From Streptomyces sp. TSRI0281 (lineage in GTDB: Bacteria; Actinomycetota; Actinomycetes; Streptomycetales; Streptomycetaceae), in the NCBI RefSeq assembly GCF_001905125.1, contig NZ_LWLE01000019.1, forward strand, positions 1 through 64,000: DNA of 64,000 nucleotides. The letters are read 5' to 3'. Below the pieces are notes generated by a model, which was not told the origin of the DNA, did not search any database, and saw only the letters and a list, made by a program, of their open reading frames with translations. Positions 41,125-50,392 of the stretch are shown here, piece by piece. Made by a program: the position numbers and the translations under genes. Numbering within the stretch: the first letter of the stretch is position 1; every line of letters starts with the position of its first letter.

Positions 41125-41389
41125 GGTGCTGAAGTTCCCTGTCCTGGTAACGGTCCGACGGGCCGTGCGGCGAACCTCTCAATGGGTCGCGCACGCATTG
41201 GACAAGCGGACCACGTGCCCGGGACGGCTACCAACGCTCGGCAGCCGTGCGGAAACAAGGCGGGGCAGGCGTCCGGCGGCTTGACCAGCGAGTCCACGGC
41301 GGCCGAGGAACACAGCCACTACACCCGAACGAGTACTGCTGGACGCCGGCATCGCATCAAGCAGCCAGGAAGCAGGCAGTGCTTCTGTC

Positions 41390-41449
41390 GCCGTCCGACG
41401 CATTTTTGCCGTCCGACGTGTGTTGTCGACCGACGCGCGTGGTCGACCG
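41390..41449. repeat. Four imperfect ~17-bp repeats upstream of the ACC-synthase-like gene
   Basis: Units start at 41390, 41408, 41425 and 41442 (18, 17, 17 bp apart): GCCGTCCGACG twice, then GTCGACCGACG and GTCGACCGTG. They lie about 265-325 bp upstream of the aminotransferase start, in a 520-bp region without a supported gene. The regular spacing suggests a multi-site operator; a decayed repeat is equally possible. Confidence 0.5.
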
Positions 41450-41646
41450 TGAAGTGGCAGCCGCCGCTCGCCCGCCAACCGACGGGGCCGCTACCTCAGC
41501 CCTGAAGGTGCACATGCGGCCGCCGCCGAAGGAGAGCGCCGTGACCGGATCCGTCGACCGATTCGATGAGCCGGCGGACTGTCTCGTCGTCGGTCTTTGC
41601 ATACGGTGCAATCAAGAGGGACTTGAGATCTGTCGACACAAACAGA

Positions 41647-42153
41647 TCATTGAGGACCTCGCTTCTCCTTCGGCAGGGAACTTCGGTTGAGCAAGCTCGA
41701 AGGGTCTCGCTGTGCGGCAACGACCTCGTGCACGTTCAGCAGAAAGCGCTGGACTGTCGCCAGCTCCGTGTCGGAGAAGGTCCGCGTCGCAGCGACGATC
41801 TCTGTGATCAACGGCCCGAAGAACGACTGTCCGAGGGTGACCGCCCGTTCATCAACTTCGAGCAGCACACGCCGTCGGTCGCGGCCGTCCCGTGTGCGCC
41901 GCACATGGCCGAGCCTCTCAAGCCGGTCGACAAGGGCCGTGGTGCCCGCAGAGTTCAGGCCGAGCTGCTGCCCGAGCCAGCCGGGCGTCGCGAGCGTGTG
42001 CGTCCGAGCGGCGTCCAACAGACAGATCAGAGCGCGCAGGTCGGTTGGGTGCAGGCTGTTGCGTTGCGCGAACTCGGCTCCGAGCAGGTCCAGTTCGACG
42101 GTGACGGCGCGTAGCTGATGAACAATCCGCTGCCCGGGCACTCCTTCATCCAT
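41647..42153 (-). CDS. MarR-family transcriptional regulator
   Basis: The 168-residue protein has a MarR winged helix: LHPTDLRALICLLDAA, LGQQLGLNSAGTTALVDRLERLGHVRRTRDGRDRRRVLLEVDERA. The DxRDRR wing is intact. It starts at 42153 (MDEGVPGQRIVHQL) with a GGAAGGA site; the frame is open upstream without similarity. It is divergent from an alpha/beta hydrolase gene, and a palindrome lies in the shared promoter. Confidence 0.85.
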   Translation of the reverse strand: MDEGVPGQRIVHQLRAVTVELDLLGAEFAQRNSLHPTDLRALICLLDAARTHTLATPGWLGQQLGLNSAGTTALVDRLERLGHVRRTRDGRDRRRVLLEVDERAVTLGQSFFGPLITEIVAATRTFSDTELATVQRFLLNVHEVVAAQRDPSSLLNRSSLPKEKRGPQ

Positions 42154-42191
42154 GCCGTTCCGTCCTTCCACGATCGATCCCGCACGCATAA

Positions 42192-42210
42192 TATCTCGTT
42201 CGACGAGATA
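42192..42210. promoter_or_regulatory. MarR-type operator palindrome
   Basis: TATCTCGTTCGACGAGATA has perfect 7-bp arms and a 5-bp centre, located between the divergent MarR and hydrolase genes (39 bp and 34 bp from their starts). It resembles known TATCTCG-centred MarR sites. Autorepression plus hydrolase control is the natural inference. Confidence 0.75.
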
Positions 42211-42244
42211 CTCGGTCAGCGACCTACTTCTTTGAGGGCGTCCC

Positions 42245-43093
42245 ATGGCAGCGGACCTGACTCGCTTTCTGGCGGCGCACGACGCCGTCCTGAACCAATG
42301 GCCCGTGCCCGTCGACCGGATGGACCTGACGTCGGCGTACGGCACAACGCGGGTCACGGCATGCGGCCCCGTGGACGGGGAGCTATTGGTGCTCCTGCAC
42401 GGTGGCGGCATCACTTCGGCAGTGTGGTACGCCAACGTGGCCGACCTGAGCCGCACCCGGCGCGTCTACGCCGTCGACCGGATCGGCGAGGCCGGCCGCA
42501 GCCTGCGCGGGGACCTCCGCGTCCGGACCACCGACGACCTTCTCGACTGGCTGGACGGCGTACTCGACGGCTTGGGCACGGGGCGCGCCGACCTGTGCGG
42601 GCACTCCTATGGCGGATGGATCGCCCTCGCCTATGCTCTGCGCACACCGCAGCGGATCCGCAGGCTCACGCTCCTCGATCCCACCCAGTGCTTCGCCGGA
42701 TACAGGGCCGGGTACCTGCTACGCGCTCTTCCCATGCTCATCCGGCCCACCGCCCAACGGGCCCGCGCGTTCCTCGCCTGGGAAACGGATGGCGCGGAAG
42801 TCGACCCCGCGTGGCTGGACCTGTACGGGCTCGCCGCCGATTTCCCGCGTACGAAGGTCGTCGTGGGCAAACGCCCCAGGCCCCGGCAACTGCGGGGCTC
42901 GACGGTCCCCACGCTGGTACTGCTGGCCCAGGACAGCAGGGCACATGACGTTCGGCGCGTCGAGGCAGCGGCGCGGCTGCACCTGCCGCACGTCCAGACC
43001 GCGGTACTCCCAGGTGTCTCGCACCACAGCATCCCGTTCACCCGGGCCACAGCACTCAACAGCATGGTCCTGGACTTCCTCGGCAAACCGTGA
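42245..43093 (+). CDS. Alpha/beta-fold hydrolase
   Basis: The 282-residue protein has LLVLLHGGGITSAVWYANVA (oxyanion hole), VYAVDRIGEAGRS, the nucleophile elbow LCGHSYGGWIA, an acid near LLAQDSRAHD and the catalytic His in LPGVSHHSIPF. It is a complete hydrolase or haloperoxidase-like fold. It starts at ATG 42245, divergent from MarR, and is probably the regulated gene. The substrate is unknown; MarR control suggests response to a small phenolic or xenobiotic compound. Confidence 0.85.
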   Translation: MAADLTRFLAAHDAVLNQWPVPVDRMDLTSAYGTTRVTACGPVDGELLVLLHGGGITSAVWYANVADLSRTRRVYAVDRIGEAGRSLRGDLRVRTTDDLLDWLDGVLDGLGTGRADLCGHSYGGWIALAYALRTPQRIRRLTLLDPTQCFAGYRAGYLLRALPMLIRPTAQRARAFLAWETDGAEVDPAWLDLYGLAADFPRTKVVVGKRPRPRQLRGSTVPTLVLLAQDSRAHDVRRVEAAARLHLPHVQTAVLPGVSHHSIPFTRATALNSMVLDFLGKP

Positions 43094-43109
43094 ACCGGGA
43101 TGGGGAGCC

Positions 43110-43450
43110 ACATCATTCCAGAACGGGCCCATCTACTGGTCGGTGGGAAGCGGCGCGCACCCCGTGGTGAACCACTTCTTCGCCGCCTGGCAGCGCAACG
43201 GCCGGGAAGCCGGGCCGCTCGGATATCCAACGTCGGATGAGATCGTCAACTCCGACAACATCGGTCGGCGCCAGGACTTTCAGGGCGGCACCCGGTGTCG
43301 CCGTGGGGCTGCGGAACGAAGGCTCGCCCGGAAAGATCGAATCTACCTGCATCCGATACGCGCAGGAGGCTCGGATCGTGCCCGAGCCGGACCCGATCGA
43401 TCTCACCAACCCGAACGGGATCGACCTCATCGCACTGCGGCACCTCTGAC
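43110..43450 (+). pseudogene. LGFP-repeat protein fragment with frameshift
   Basis: FQNGPIYWSVGSGAHPVVNHFFAAWQ, then REAGPLGYPTSDEI, is a clear LGFP repeat, the cell-wall-binding motif of actinobacterial secreted proteins. There is no start or signal peptide. After about 43285 the frame changes: GVAVGLRNEGSPGKIESTC, then DLTNPNGIDLIALRHL, continue in another frame. It is a truncated, frameshifted remnant of a secreted protein. Confidence 0.6.
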
Positions 43451-43686
43451 CTGAACGGTACGTCCGCCCCGGACGTTCTGGCGCACCACTTCGCGTACAA
43501 CTGTCGTCCTCACATGCTCCTTTGGCTGGAGGAGGCGGCACGCTGTCAGCGGCCTCGAACACTGCCAGTACAGGCGCTGTCAGTGCTCCATCGGGGCCCG
43601 TGCGGCGTGCGCATCGTCATAGTCTGGCTGAATGCCCTTCGCAATCATTTTCCAGCGATTACGGCTGTGGCCGGTCGCTCTTCTAA

Positions 43687-44780
43687 GGCGCGTATTGAGT
43701 CGTGATCAATTGGTTCGTGTGAGGTCCTTGATCCAGATCATGGAGGCACGGAGATGGAGGCCGGCGAGGTAGCTTTCGGGTGTCTTGTCGTAGCGGGTGG
43801 CGATGCCCCGCCAGGCTTTCAGTCTCTTGATCAGGCGTTCGACGGTGTTCCTCTCTTTGTAGAGGTCGGTGACGTGGCTGACGGGCCGGCCGCCCCGGGC
43901 TGCCTTTCCTCTTCCGGTTGGCAGCCTGGTCCTTCTTCTCCGGGATGACGGCCTTGATCTGGCGTTTGCGCAGGTAGGCACGGTTGCCGCGGGAGGAGTA
44001 CGCCTTGTCCCCGGCGACCGCGTCCGGCCGGGTCCGGGGACGGCCGGACCGGGCCACGGACCCGGATCTTCTTGAGCACGGGGATGAACTGGGGGCTGTC
44101 GGCGGCTGTCCCGCGGTCAGGACGATCGCGAGCGGGCGGCACTTGCGGTCGGCTGCGAGGTGGACCTTGCTGGTCTGCCCGCCCCGCGAGCGCCCGAGCA
44201 GGGCGGCCTTCAGCCGGAGTTTGTGTCGGCGTCGGTTACGTCGCCGCTCTTCGTGGGCGGGACCACGGTCGGCGGATCGCCCGGCTTGTCCTTCCGCCCC
44301 GCCCCCTTTTGCCGGGCCTTCTCCTCCTCGGCGGCGGCTCTTTCCAGGGCGGTCAGGACGCTCTCGTCCAGGTGCATCCCGGCAGCATCGTGGTGGGCCC
44401 GGGCGGTGGTGGAGTCCACGCTGACCAGGGACACGTCCGCCTCGCCCCGCCTCGCGGCTTCGGCGATCAGACCCTCCAACAGGGCCTCGAAGACCCCGCC
44501 GTCACGCCACTGCCGGAAGCGGTTGTGGACGGTCGGCCAGGGACCGAACTCAGCCGGCATCTCCCGCCACTGCCCGCCTGTCCTGAACTTCCAGATCACG
44601 CCCTCGAACTGCTGCCGCAGCCGCTCGGGATACGGGCCGTACCCGCCGACCGGCAGGTACGGCCCAATGAACTCCCACTCCACGTCCGCCAGTTGCACTT
44701 GCGTCATACAAGAAGGTCTACCGGTCCAAGCGTCGCCACGACGGCGAATCCCGCAGATTGATCACGACTACATACGCGCC
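43687..44780 (-). mobile_element. IS5-family insertion sequence, about 1.1 kb, inactivated
   Basis: Near-perfect terminal inverted repeats at 43687-43710 and 44757-44780 (GGCGCGTAT at each end, then AGTCGTGATCAAT) flank the transposase frames. Flanking tetranucleotides are CTAA (left) and CTAG (right), matching the YTAR target type of IS5-group elements but not identical, so the copy may have recombined. The element interrupts nothing recognisable but lies between the LGFP remnant and other debris. Confidence 0.8.
43706..44707 (-). pseudogene. Frameshifted IS5-family transposase
   Basis: The gene begins MTQVQLADVEWEFIGPYLPV, continues through GVIWKFRTGGQWREMPAEFG, TVHNRFRQWRDGGVFEALL and SLVSVDSTTARAHHDAAGM (first catalytic Asp), and then stops near 44210. 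Downstream pieces occur in two other frames: LGRSRGGQTSKVHLAADRKC, GDKAYSSRGNRAYLRKRQIK, and RNTVERLIKRLKAWRGIATR (third catalytic region). At least two frameshifts are needed, more than a single programmed slip, so it is most likely inactive. Confidence 0.75.
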
Positions 44781-44784
44781 CTAG

Positions 44785-45379
44785 CCCCGCGCCAGACCTG
44801 TATCCGGCTCTGCAGGACGCAATCACGGGGCTGTACGCGGTGCCGTACGACACCATGGTCGAGGTCTGCGCCACCCGGTTGCTCCTCGGCCGGTGGGTCC
44901 CCCCGGCAACGGCGCGCCGCACCGGGCCGGTGAACCCGCCCTCCACCGTAAAGAACTCCTCGACGGTGGAGGCACGGTGTGGGAGCCGGGGACGAAGCGT
45001 AGGAGCCGCCCCCGCCCGTCCCGTGACGGCGGGCACGGCGAAGGCAGCGCATGGGCGAGGAGTTCGCCGACATCGCCGGCCAGGAGCACGTTACTCGCGT
45101 CAGGAGGCGCTGCCCGGGGCATCCGGTCGCGTCCACTCGCCGGCCAGGCCCGCAACTTGTCCAGGCTGTGGCCCCTGGAGATGCATTGCCGCTGATGAGT
45201 TCTGGCGGTGCTGGAATCTTCACATCGAGATCCTTGGACCCAGGAGGCCGGGGGGAAGGGCGTGTCGTGACTGCGGTGTCTCCCCGTGGCCCCATTCCCG
45301 TCGATCACGAACGTTTCTTTGCGGCGTTGTATTACGTTTTGGGCGTTAAGAGACTTGAGAAAGCTGCTCGGAGGCTGCT
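44785..45379. other. Gap with possible gene debris
   Basis: About 595 bases. A short coding-like stretch (PALQDAITGLYAVPYDTMVE, about 44806-44870) immediately right of the IS may be the interrupted gene, but it soon loses its frame. No recognised domain. The sequence before 45380 becomes AT-richer (45310-45350) and probably holds the promoter of the phosphatase gene. Confidence 0.35.
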
Positions 45380-46459
45380 GTGAGTGTCATCCGTCGTCCG
45401 GCGATGCGCGTGGTCGTGGTCCTGCCGTATGCGCTGATCGTTCTCGTCATCGTGGTGGATGTCCTCGCGGGGTCTGCCATTCTGCTGTCGCTGCTGGCGG
45501 CCCCGGCCGCGCTCGCCTCCGCCACCGGCCGCCCTCGCTCCGTACTCTTCGTGGGCGTTCTGGCGTTTGCCGTGTGCGTCGGAGCATTCTTGGCGGACGA
45601 GGGGGTCACCGCGGAGCGAGGGGCGGTGGCGCTGAGTGCGGTCGCGCTCGTCGCGCTGGCCGCCGCGTACGCCAGCGAAGTCCGGCTGAGAGCCGAGCGT
45701 CGGCTGGTGAGCGTCCAGACAGTCGCCGACGCGGCCCAGAACGTGATCCTGAGACAGGTGCCCCGGCGCAGCGGCCATTTCGAACTCGCCGTCTCCTACA
45801 TCTCCGCGACCGTCGGCGCCCGCATCGGCGGCGACCTCTACGAGGCGCTGCCCCACCCCGGGGGCCTGCGCATCATCGTCGGCGACGTCCAGGGCAAAGG
45901 CCTCACGGCGGTCGGGTCCGCCGTCACGGTCCTGACCGCCTTCCGTGCGGCCGCACCGGCCGACGACTCCCTCCAGGAGGTGGCCGAACACATCGAGGAA
46001 GCACTGGGGCGCCGTGAACAGGGCGAGGAGTTCGTCACCGCGGTGCTGGCCGATTGCACCGAGCGGGGGGACGTGACCCTCCTGAGCTTCGGCCATCCGG
46101 CGCCTCTGGTGCACCGGGCCGACGGCACCGTCCTGACGGCGGAACCGGAAGTCCCGGGGCCGCCTCTGGGCCTGCCTGGAGGACTCGCCGCTCTGCACGA
46201 AAACGGACCGGGCAGATACGCGCTCCGGTTGGAGCCCGGGGACCGGATGCTCTTCTATACCGACGGCACTACCGAGGCACGCAATGCCGAAGGCGACTTC
46301 TTCCCCCTGCCGGACCACGCGGACCTGCTCGGCGAACCGGACCTCGCGGACGCTCTTGCGGGGCTGCGGGACCAACTGGCCGCCCATGTCCAGGGACCGC
46401 TCGACGACGACGCGGCCATGCTGCTGCTCCGGTTCGCCGGTCCACCGGACGGGACCTGA
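45380..46459 (+). CDS. SpoIIE/PP2C-type serine/threonine phosphatase, membrane bound
   Basis: The 359-residue protein has two to three N-terminal hydrophobic segments (VVVVLPYALIVLVIVVDVLA, LLSLLAAPAALASA, VLFVGVLAFAVCVGAFLA). A PP2C/SpoIIE domain follows: NVILRQVPRR, ISATVGARIGGDLYEAL (metal-binding GGDxxD-like), IIVGDVQGKGLTAVG, LLSFGHPAPLV, LGLPGG, LLFYTDGTTEARN and DDDAAMLLLRF. These enzymes dephosphorylate anti-anti-sigma proteins in partner-switching cascades. GTG 45380 is the start. No anti-sigma partner gene is adjacent. Confidence 0.88.
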   Translation: MSVIRRPAMRVVVVLPYALIVLVIVVDVLAGSAILLSLLAAPAALASATGRPRSVLFVGVLAFAVCVGAFLADEGVTAERGAVALSAVALVALAAAYASEVRLRAERRLVSVQTVADAAQNVILRQVPRRSGHFELAVSYISATVGARIGGDLYEALPHPGGLRIIVGDVQGKGLTAVGSAVTVLTAFRAAAPADDSLQEVAEHIEEALGRREQGEEFVTAVLADCTERGDVTLLSFGHPAPLVHRADGTVLTAEPEVPGPPLGLPGGLAALHENGPGRYALRLEPGDRMLFYTDGTTEARNAEGDFFPLPDHADLLGEPDLADALAGLRDQLAAHVQGPLDDDAAMLLLRFAGPPDGT

Positions 46460-46969
46460 GAGACCCGGGACGCTGAGCTGCGCGGGCACGGACACGTGTG
46501 CGTGCCCCTGCCGGTCACCCGGTCCGAGGGCGACCGGGCGCAGTAGTGGGCGGCCGAGAAGGGGATGGCGGTCTCCGCTCGCGTCGCCGCGCGCGGAGCA
46601 GGAGGGGGTCGGCAGCAGTCGTGGCCGAAGCCATGAAGCTCCCAGCACTCCTCGGAGTACACGGTCTGCTTCTCGGGCGTATGCCGGGCCACTGGCTGTA
46701 GCGACAAGTGCGGCAGCCACCTACGCCAGCCCGTATTCGGCCGTTGGGGTGGGGAAACGATTCCGCGACCGGACGGATGCGCGTCATGAGGGCATTTCGG
46801 GCCCACCGGCGGGCGCACGCGGTAGTTGTGGCGGATGGACGATCCCTTTGCCTTATGCCCAGTACGGACAGGCGCAGCTCCGTCGGACGATTCGCGCCGC
46901 TCCGATGGCCAGGAAACCGGTCCGGTTCGGACAGCTGCCTCGCCGAAGGCCGCAACGGCTGACGCCCGG
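46460..46969. other. Intergenic stretch between convergent genes
   Basis: About 510 bases with inconsistent ORFs and no recognised gene. No strong terminator hairpin was found by eye. Confidence 0.35.
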
Positions 46970-48334
46970 TCAGTACCGTGGCAGCCGGGCTGAGGAGGCG
47001 CGGCCCCGCTCGATCAGCTCGACGGCCTGACGCTGCCGCGGGAAGCTGCGCATGTGCTGGAGCATGCGGGCCAGCGCACGGCCGACCTCGTTGGAGCCGA
47101 CGACATGCGGGTAGTGGTCGAGGAAGATGTGCCAGTGCGTGCAGGCCGCTTCGAGCTGGCCGTCGGCCACCAGCGCCTCCGCGAGGCGGGCCTGGGTGAG
47201 AGCGTAGGGGCGGTGTTGGCCCGGGTCTCGGTGCAGGACTGAGGACTGGAAGGCGAGTACAGCCTCGCCCGGACGTTGCAGTACTTGCAGCGTCCGGGCG
47301 CGTCTGTACTCGATGCCCGCCTCCGGGTAGGCGGTGAACGCGCCACCGTGGCCGTCTGCCCGGCCATGGGCGTCGGCGCTGTCCACGAGGTCGGCCATCG
47401 CGCCTTTCCCGTTGTGCCGTGCGGCATGCGTGTGGCCGCGCTGGGCGAGGACGAAAGCCAGGACTGCCGGATCGTTTCGCCCCGCGCACTCGACAGCGGA
47501 GTCGGCAAGGCAGTGTGCCTGATGGATATGGCCGAGGCCGAGGGCCTGGACGCTCATGGCGCGCAGAGTGATCGCATAGGCGGCCCGGTTCCCGGCCTCG
47601 CGGGCCAATTCCAGGGCAAGGCGGTAGTATCGGTCGGCCAGACCGTGATGCCCACTGTCGGCCGTCATGAAGGCCAGCAGGTGGACCAGCCGGGCACAGT
47701 GGTTCAGTATGTGGGGATTGACGTTCTCCCCTGCCGGAACCGATGTCAGCCGGGCCGCGTTGTCCGCCAGGTAGGCCGCCAGGGCCGAGCGGATGTAGGC
47801 ACCGCCGTGAGCGCTGACCAGGCCGGCGAAGAGCTGCACCATGGTATTCAGGAACTCCTGGTCCGCCGACGCGTGCAGTTCCCCGCCCGGCCCGGGATGA
47901 AACGGGTCCGGTCTCCATACCGGCGGCGGAACCAGCAAGTAGGAGATGCCGACGAGGGCCGCCCGTTGATTCGGGTCGGCGTCCTGGCCGCACAACGCGA
48001 TGAGCACGGGAAGTCCACCGCCGCCTTCCCGCCCGGTACCGGGCGGCAGACGACCGGAACCCGGCAGGCGGTCAGGATGGGTGAGCCCGGCGTCCTCGGC
48101 CGAAATCAAACGGCCGGCCCGGAGGCTGAGCGCCTGGGCGACCAGGTCGGGCACCGGTCCACGGGGCCGGGAGCCCCTGAGCCAGTGCGCCACGGACGTA
48201 CGGTCGTAGCGCAGCCGCAGCCCCCGAGCCTCCCCCAGCGCGTTCACCGCACGGGCCAGATCCGCGGCACTCCAGGATGTGGCTTCAAGAAGGACAGCGA
48301 GCTTCTCGTTGGCAACGCCACGCGGCATAACCAT
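46970..48334 (-). CDS. Large XRE-like HTH/TPR-type regulator
   Basis: The 454-residue protein has an N-terminal helix-turn-helix-like region (NEKLAVLLEATSWSAADLARAVNALGEARGLRLRYDRTSVAHWLRGSRPRG). A long helical domain follows with TPR-like pairs (LVHLLAFMTADSGHHGLADRYYRLALELAREAG, YAITLRAMSVQALGLGHIHQAHCLADSAVE). This is a typical Streptomyces orphan regulator, often sensing small molecules or peptides. ATG 48334 has a GGAAGGGGAC site. It may regulate the upstream minus-strand genes, but nothing shows this directly. Confidence 0.7.
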   Translation of the reverse strand: MVMPRGVANEKLAVLLEATSWSAADLARAVNALGEARGLRLRYDRTSVAHWLRGSRPRGPVPDLVAQALSLRAGRLISAEDAGLTHPDRLPGSGRLPPGTGREGGGGLPVLIALCGQDADPNQRAALVGISYLLVPPPVWRPDPFHPGPGGELHASADQEFLNTMVQLFAGLVSAHGGAYIRSALAAYLADNAARLTSVPAGENVNPHILNHCARLVHLLAFMTADSGHHGLADRYYRLALELAREAGNRAAYAITLRAMSVQALGLGHIHQAHCLADSAVECAGRNDPAVLAFVLAQRGHTHAARHNGKGAMADLVDSADAHGRADGHGGAFTAYPEAGIEYRRARTLQVLQRPGEAVLAFQSSVLHRDPGQHRPYALTQARLAEALVADGQLEAACTHWHIFLDHYPHVVGSNEVGRALARMLQHMRSFPRQRQAVELIERGRASSARLPRY

Positions 48335-48535
48335 GTCCCCTTCCGCTCCCACCACGCGGCGGGTACGCGCATGTCGCGGGTCCAGAACTGATGCCCGCCA
48401 CGCCGCTCTGTACGCGCACCGGCCGAATCTGCGGTCAGGGGCGTCCGTTCCTCGCAGGGTGATTCCGAACATGCCGTCAGCGTTGAAGTACACGCTCTTC
48501 CGGTGGCGGGTGCCGCGGGTGGGTGACCAGTCATG

Positions 48536-48900
48536 TCACACCATCGTTGCGAGCATCCGGCTTTGGTCCGGGGTCAGTTGCTCACTGTCTGCGGCCGTCA
48601 TCATCTCCTGGCTGGTGCGGTCTGATCCTGGGAATCTTCCCGTTGCCTTGTGGAAAGGCTTCTTCGATCTCGTCGGCACCGTGGGCGCGGCACAGTCGCC
48701 GCAGGGGTGCCGCAACGACGTACCAGACTGCCGGGTACGGGCTGTCGTAGTCGTGCCCGAGGTTGAACCGGTCCCGCACCGCATCAAGCCCTTCCGGGGC
48801 TGCCCCGGTGTGAAGCGATTCCGGTCCTGTCCGGCGGAAGGGCGCCCCCGCCGGAACTCACCAGCCGGTCCGCCGTCACCCACCACGGCCGTCCCTCCAT
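48536..48900 (-). pseudogene. Frameshifted conserved-looking hypothetical gene
   Basis: On the minus strand, EGRPWWVTADRLVSSGGGAL (about 48898), EGLDAVRDRFNLGHDYDSPY followed by PAVWYVVAAPLRRLCRAHGA (about 48800-48680), and RTSQEMMTAADSEQLTPDQS (about 48610) all look coding but lie in three frames. Two frameshifts are needed. The family is not recognised. Confidence 0.35.
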
Positions 48901-49031
48901 GCCACCTCCTCATCACGCCTGTCGGCCCACCCCGGAAGAACACCGAAAGCACGGAACTTGGCCAGCAGGAGGACGCGTTCGCTTCGGCTGCGACCAGTTT
49001 CGGCGCATTCTCCGGCATGTGGGTTGAGCAT

Positions 49032-49841
49032 TCAGGCGATGTGGGGCCCTCCCCGTCCGTCGGTGGTCGCGACGAGGTAGTAGCAGGTGTTGCTGAGGGA
49101 GTACGAGCCGTCGCCACAGCGGTAGGGCGCGATCGATTCGGCGATGGCTTCGGCTACGTGGCTCTGCCCGGAGTGGCTGATCGCCTGTGCTGCCGGGCCG
49201 GTCGACAGGAGGCCGCGCAGTGCGGTGCCCAGATCGGGGTATTCCCAGGGGCAGTGCACCTTGCGCCATGCGGACGGGGTCAGTCCGGCCCTGGTCATGA
49301 GGGCTCCGGGTGCGTCGAGGTCGGTGGGGTCGAGGGAGGTTGGCCGGCCTGGCGGTCCTTGCGGCATCAGTGAGCCGAGGTCGAGCAAGTAGGTGATGGC
49401 ATCGCATTCAGAGGGCGGACCCCACGTCGCGATCACGATGCTGCCGCCCGGGCGGGTGACCCGTATGGCCTCCGCGACGGTGGCTGCGGGGTCGGTGGCG
49501 AAGTGGAGACTGTTGAAGGCGGTCACGACGTTGAAGGCGTCGTCGGGGAACGGAAGGTACTGCATATCACCGACACGGAACAGGCCGGCGGGGTTCCGCT
49601 TCCGGGCGATCTCGATCAGTGCGACGGAGGCATCCAGCCCGCTGACCCTCGCGCCCAGGCAACTGGCCATGCCCACGAAGTCGCCTGCGCCACAGCCGAC
49701 GTCCAGCAGCGTCCTGCCCTGCCAGGTACCCAGTTCACCGAGGACGGTGCGACAGACCGGCCGGATGGTCGGCTCCTGGACGTCGGCCCAGTCACGGGCG
49801 CGAGCTCCCCAGAGCGCGCCCTCCTGTTCCGCAGGCTTCAT
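49032..49841 (-). CDS. Class I SAM-dependent methyltransferase
   Basis: The 269-residue protein has motif I LLDVGCGAGDFVGMA, acidic loop GLDAS, RVGDMQYLPFPDDAFNVVTAFNSLHF (motifs II/III) and VTRPGGSIVIATWGPP. This is a UbiE/small-molecule type; C-, O-, N- or S-methylation cannot be decided. Start at 49841 (MKPAEQEGALWGARARDW) with a GGAAGGA site. It is the third gene of a minus-strand group with the sulfur-carrier-like and dehydrogenase-like genes, 32 bases after the carrier gene, and probably acts on the same metabolite. Confidence 0.85.
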   Translation of the reverse strand: MKPAEQEGALWGARARDWADVQEPTIRPVCRTVLGELGTWQGRTLLDVGCGAGDFVGMASCLGARVSGLDASVALIEIARKRNPAGLFRVGDMQYLPFPDDAFNVVTAFNSLHFATDPAATVAEAIRVTRPGGSIVIATWGPPSECDAITYLLDLGSLMPQGPPGRPTSLDPTDLDAPGALMTRAGLTPSAWRKVHCPWEYPDLGTALRGLLSTGPAAQAISHSGQSHVAEAIAESIAPYRCGDGSYSLSNTCYYLVATTDGRGGPHIA

Positions 49842-49873
49842 CGTCCTTCCGTCGCCGCGTTCGCCGGTCGGGC

Positions 49874-50140
49874 TCACCCGCCGGCGATCGCGGTGAAGAA
49901 CTCGATACAGTCGTCCTCGGACAGCGGCATGTCGCCGTCGGGCCGATTGACGATCTCGCTGTTGAGGCACACGCGGTGCGCTTGACGCAGCTGTCCCCTG
50001 TTGTCCAGCAGGAGTCTCTTCAATTCCGGGAATTTCGAGGTCAGCTCGTTGAGCGCATCGCTCAGCGTGGTGGCCGTGATCGACACCGTGCGCTGATGGT
50101 CGGCTGCCCGAAAGAGCATTCCGTTGAATTCGAAAGTCAT
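49874..50140 (-). CDS. ThiS/MoaD-like sulfur carrier protein with C-terminal Gly-Gly
   Basis: The 88-residue ubiquitin-fold protein is FNGMLFRAADHQRTVSITATTLSDALNELTSKFPELK, LVCLNSEIVNRP-like (here RVCLNSEIVNRPDGD), PLSEDDCIEFFTAIAGG. It ends exactly in Gly-Gly, the site of thiocarboxylate formation, so no JAMM-type trimming would be needed. No ThiF/MoeB E1, ThiS partner or sulfurtransferase gene is adjacent, so housekeeping activation would be required. It is placed between a dehydrogenase-like gene and a methyltransferase, suggesting sulfur insertion into a secondary metabolite. Start at 50140 (MTFEFNGML). Confidence 0.8.
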   Translation of the reverse strand: MTFEFNGMLFRAADHQRTVSITATTLSDALNELTSKFPELKRLLLDNRGQLRQAHRVCLNSEIVNRPDGDMPLSEDDCIEFFTAIAGG

Positions 50141-50392
50141 GGACGTCTCCGTTCTTCTCGTGTCATGAGGCCGGCACACGGATCGGGCCAAGGTCTGTGG
50201 AGCCAACTGCTTCTTGGACCGTCGGCGTGCAAGCCCGGGTCCAGGACCCGCGCGCCGCCGCGACGTCCTGCCGCCGGTGATCGGGGTCCCGGTGTTCCGA
50301 TCGCGCTTTTCCTCGCCATCTGCACGGCCGTGGGCCTCCCTGCCGTCAGGCTGAGGCCCATCGGGCGGTGCGACGGGACTCCGGGTTTGTCC
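50141..50392. other. Spacer between dehydrogenase-like and carrier genes
   Basis: About 250 bases with no supported gene. It is long for an operon internal gap, so the carrier and methyltransferase genes may have their own promoter. Confidence 0.3.

Noticed and set aside
39796..41505. 569-codon plus-strand ORF opposite the ACC-synthase-like gene
   Set aside because: The minus strand carries all PLP-enzyme motifs in order; the plus frame is a shadow.
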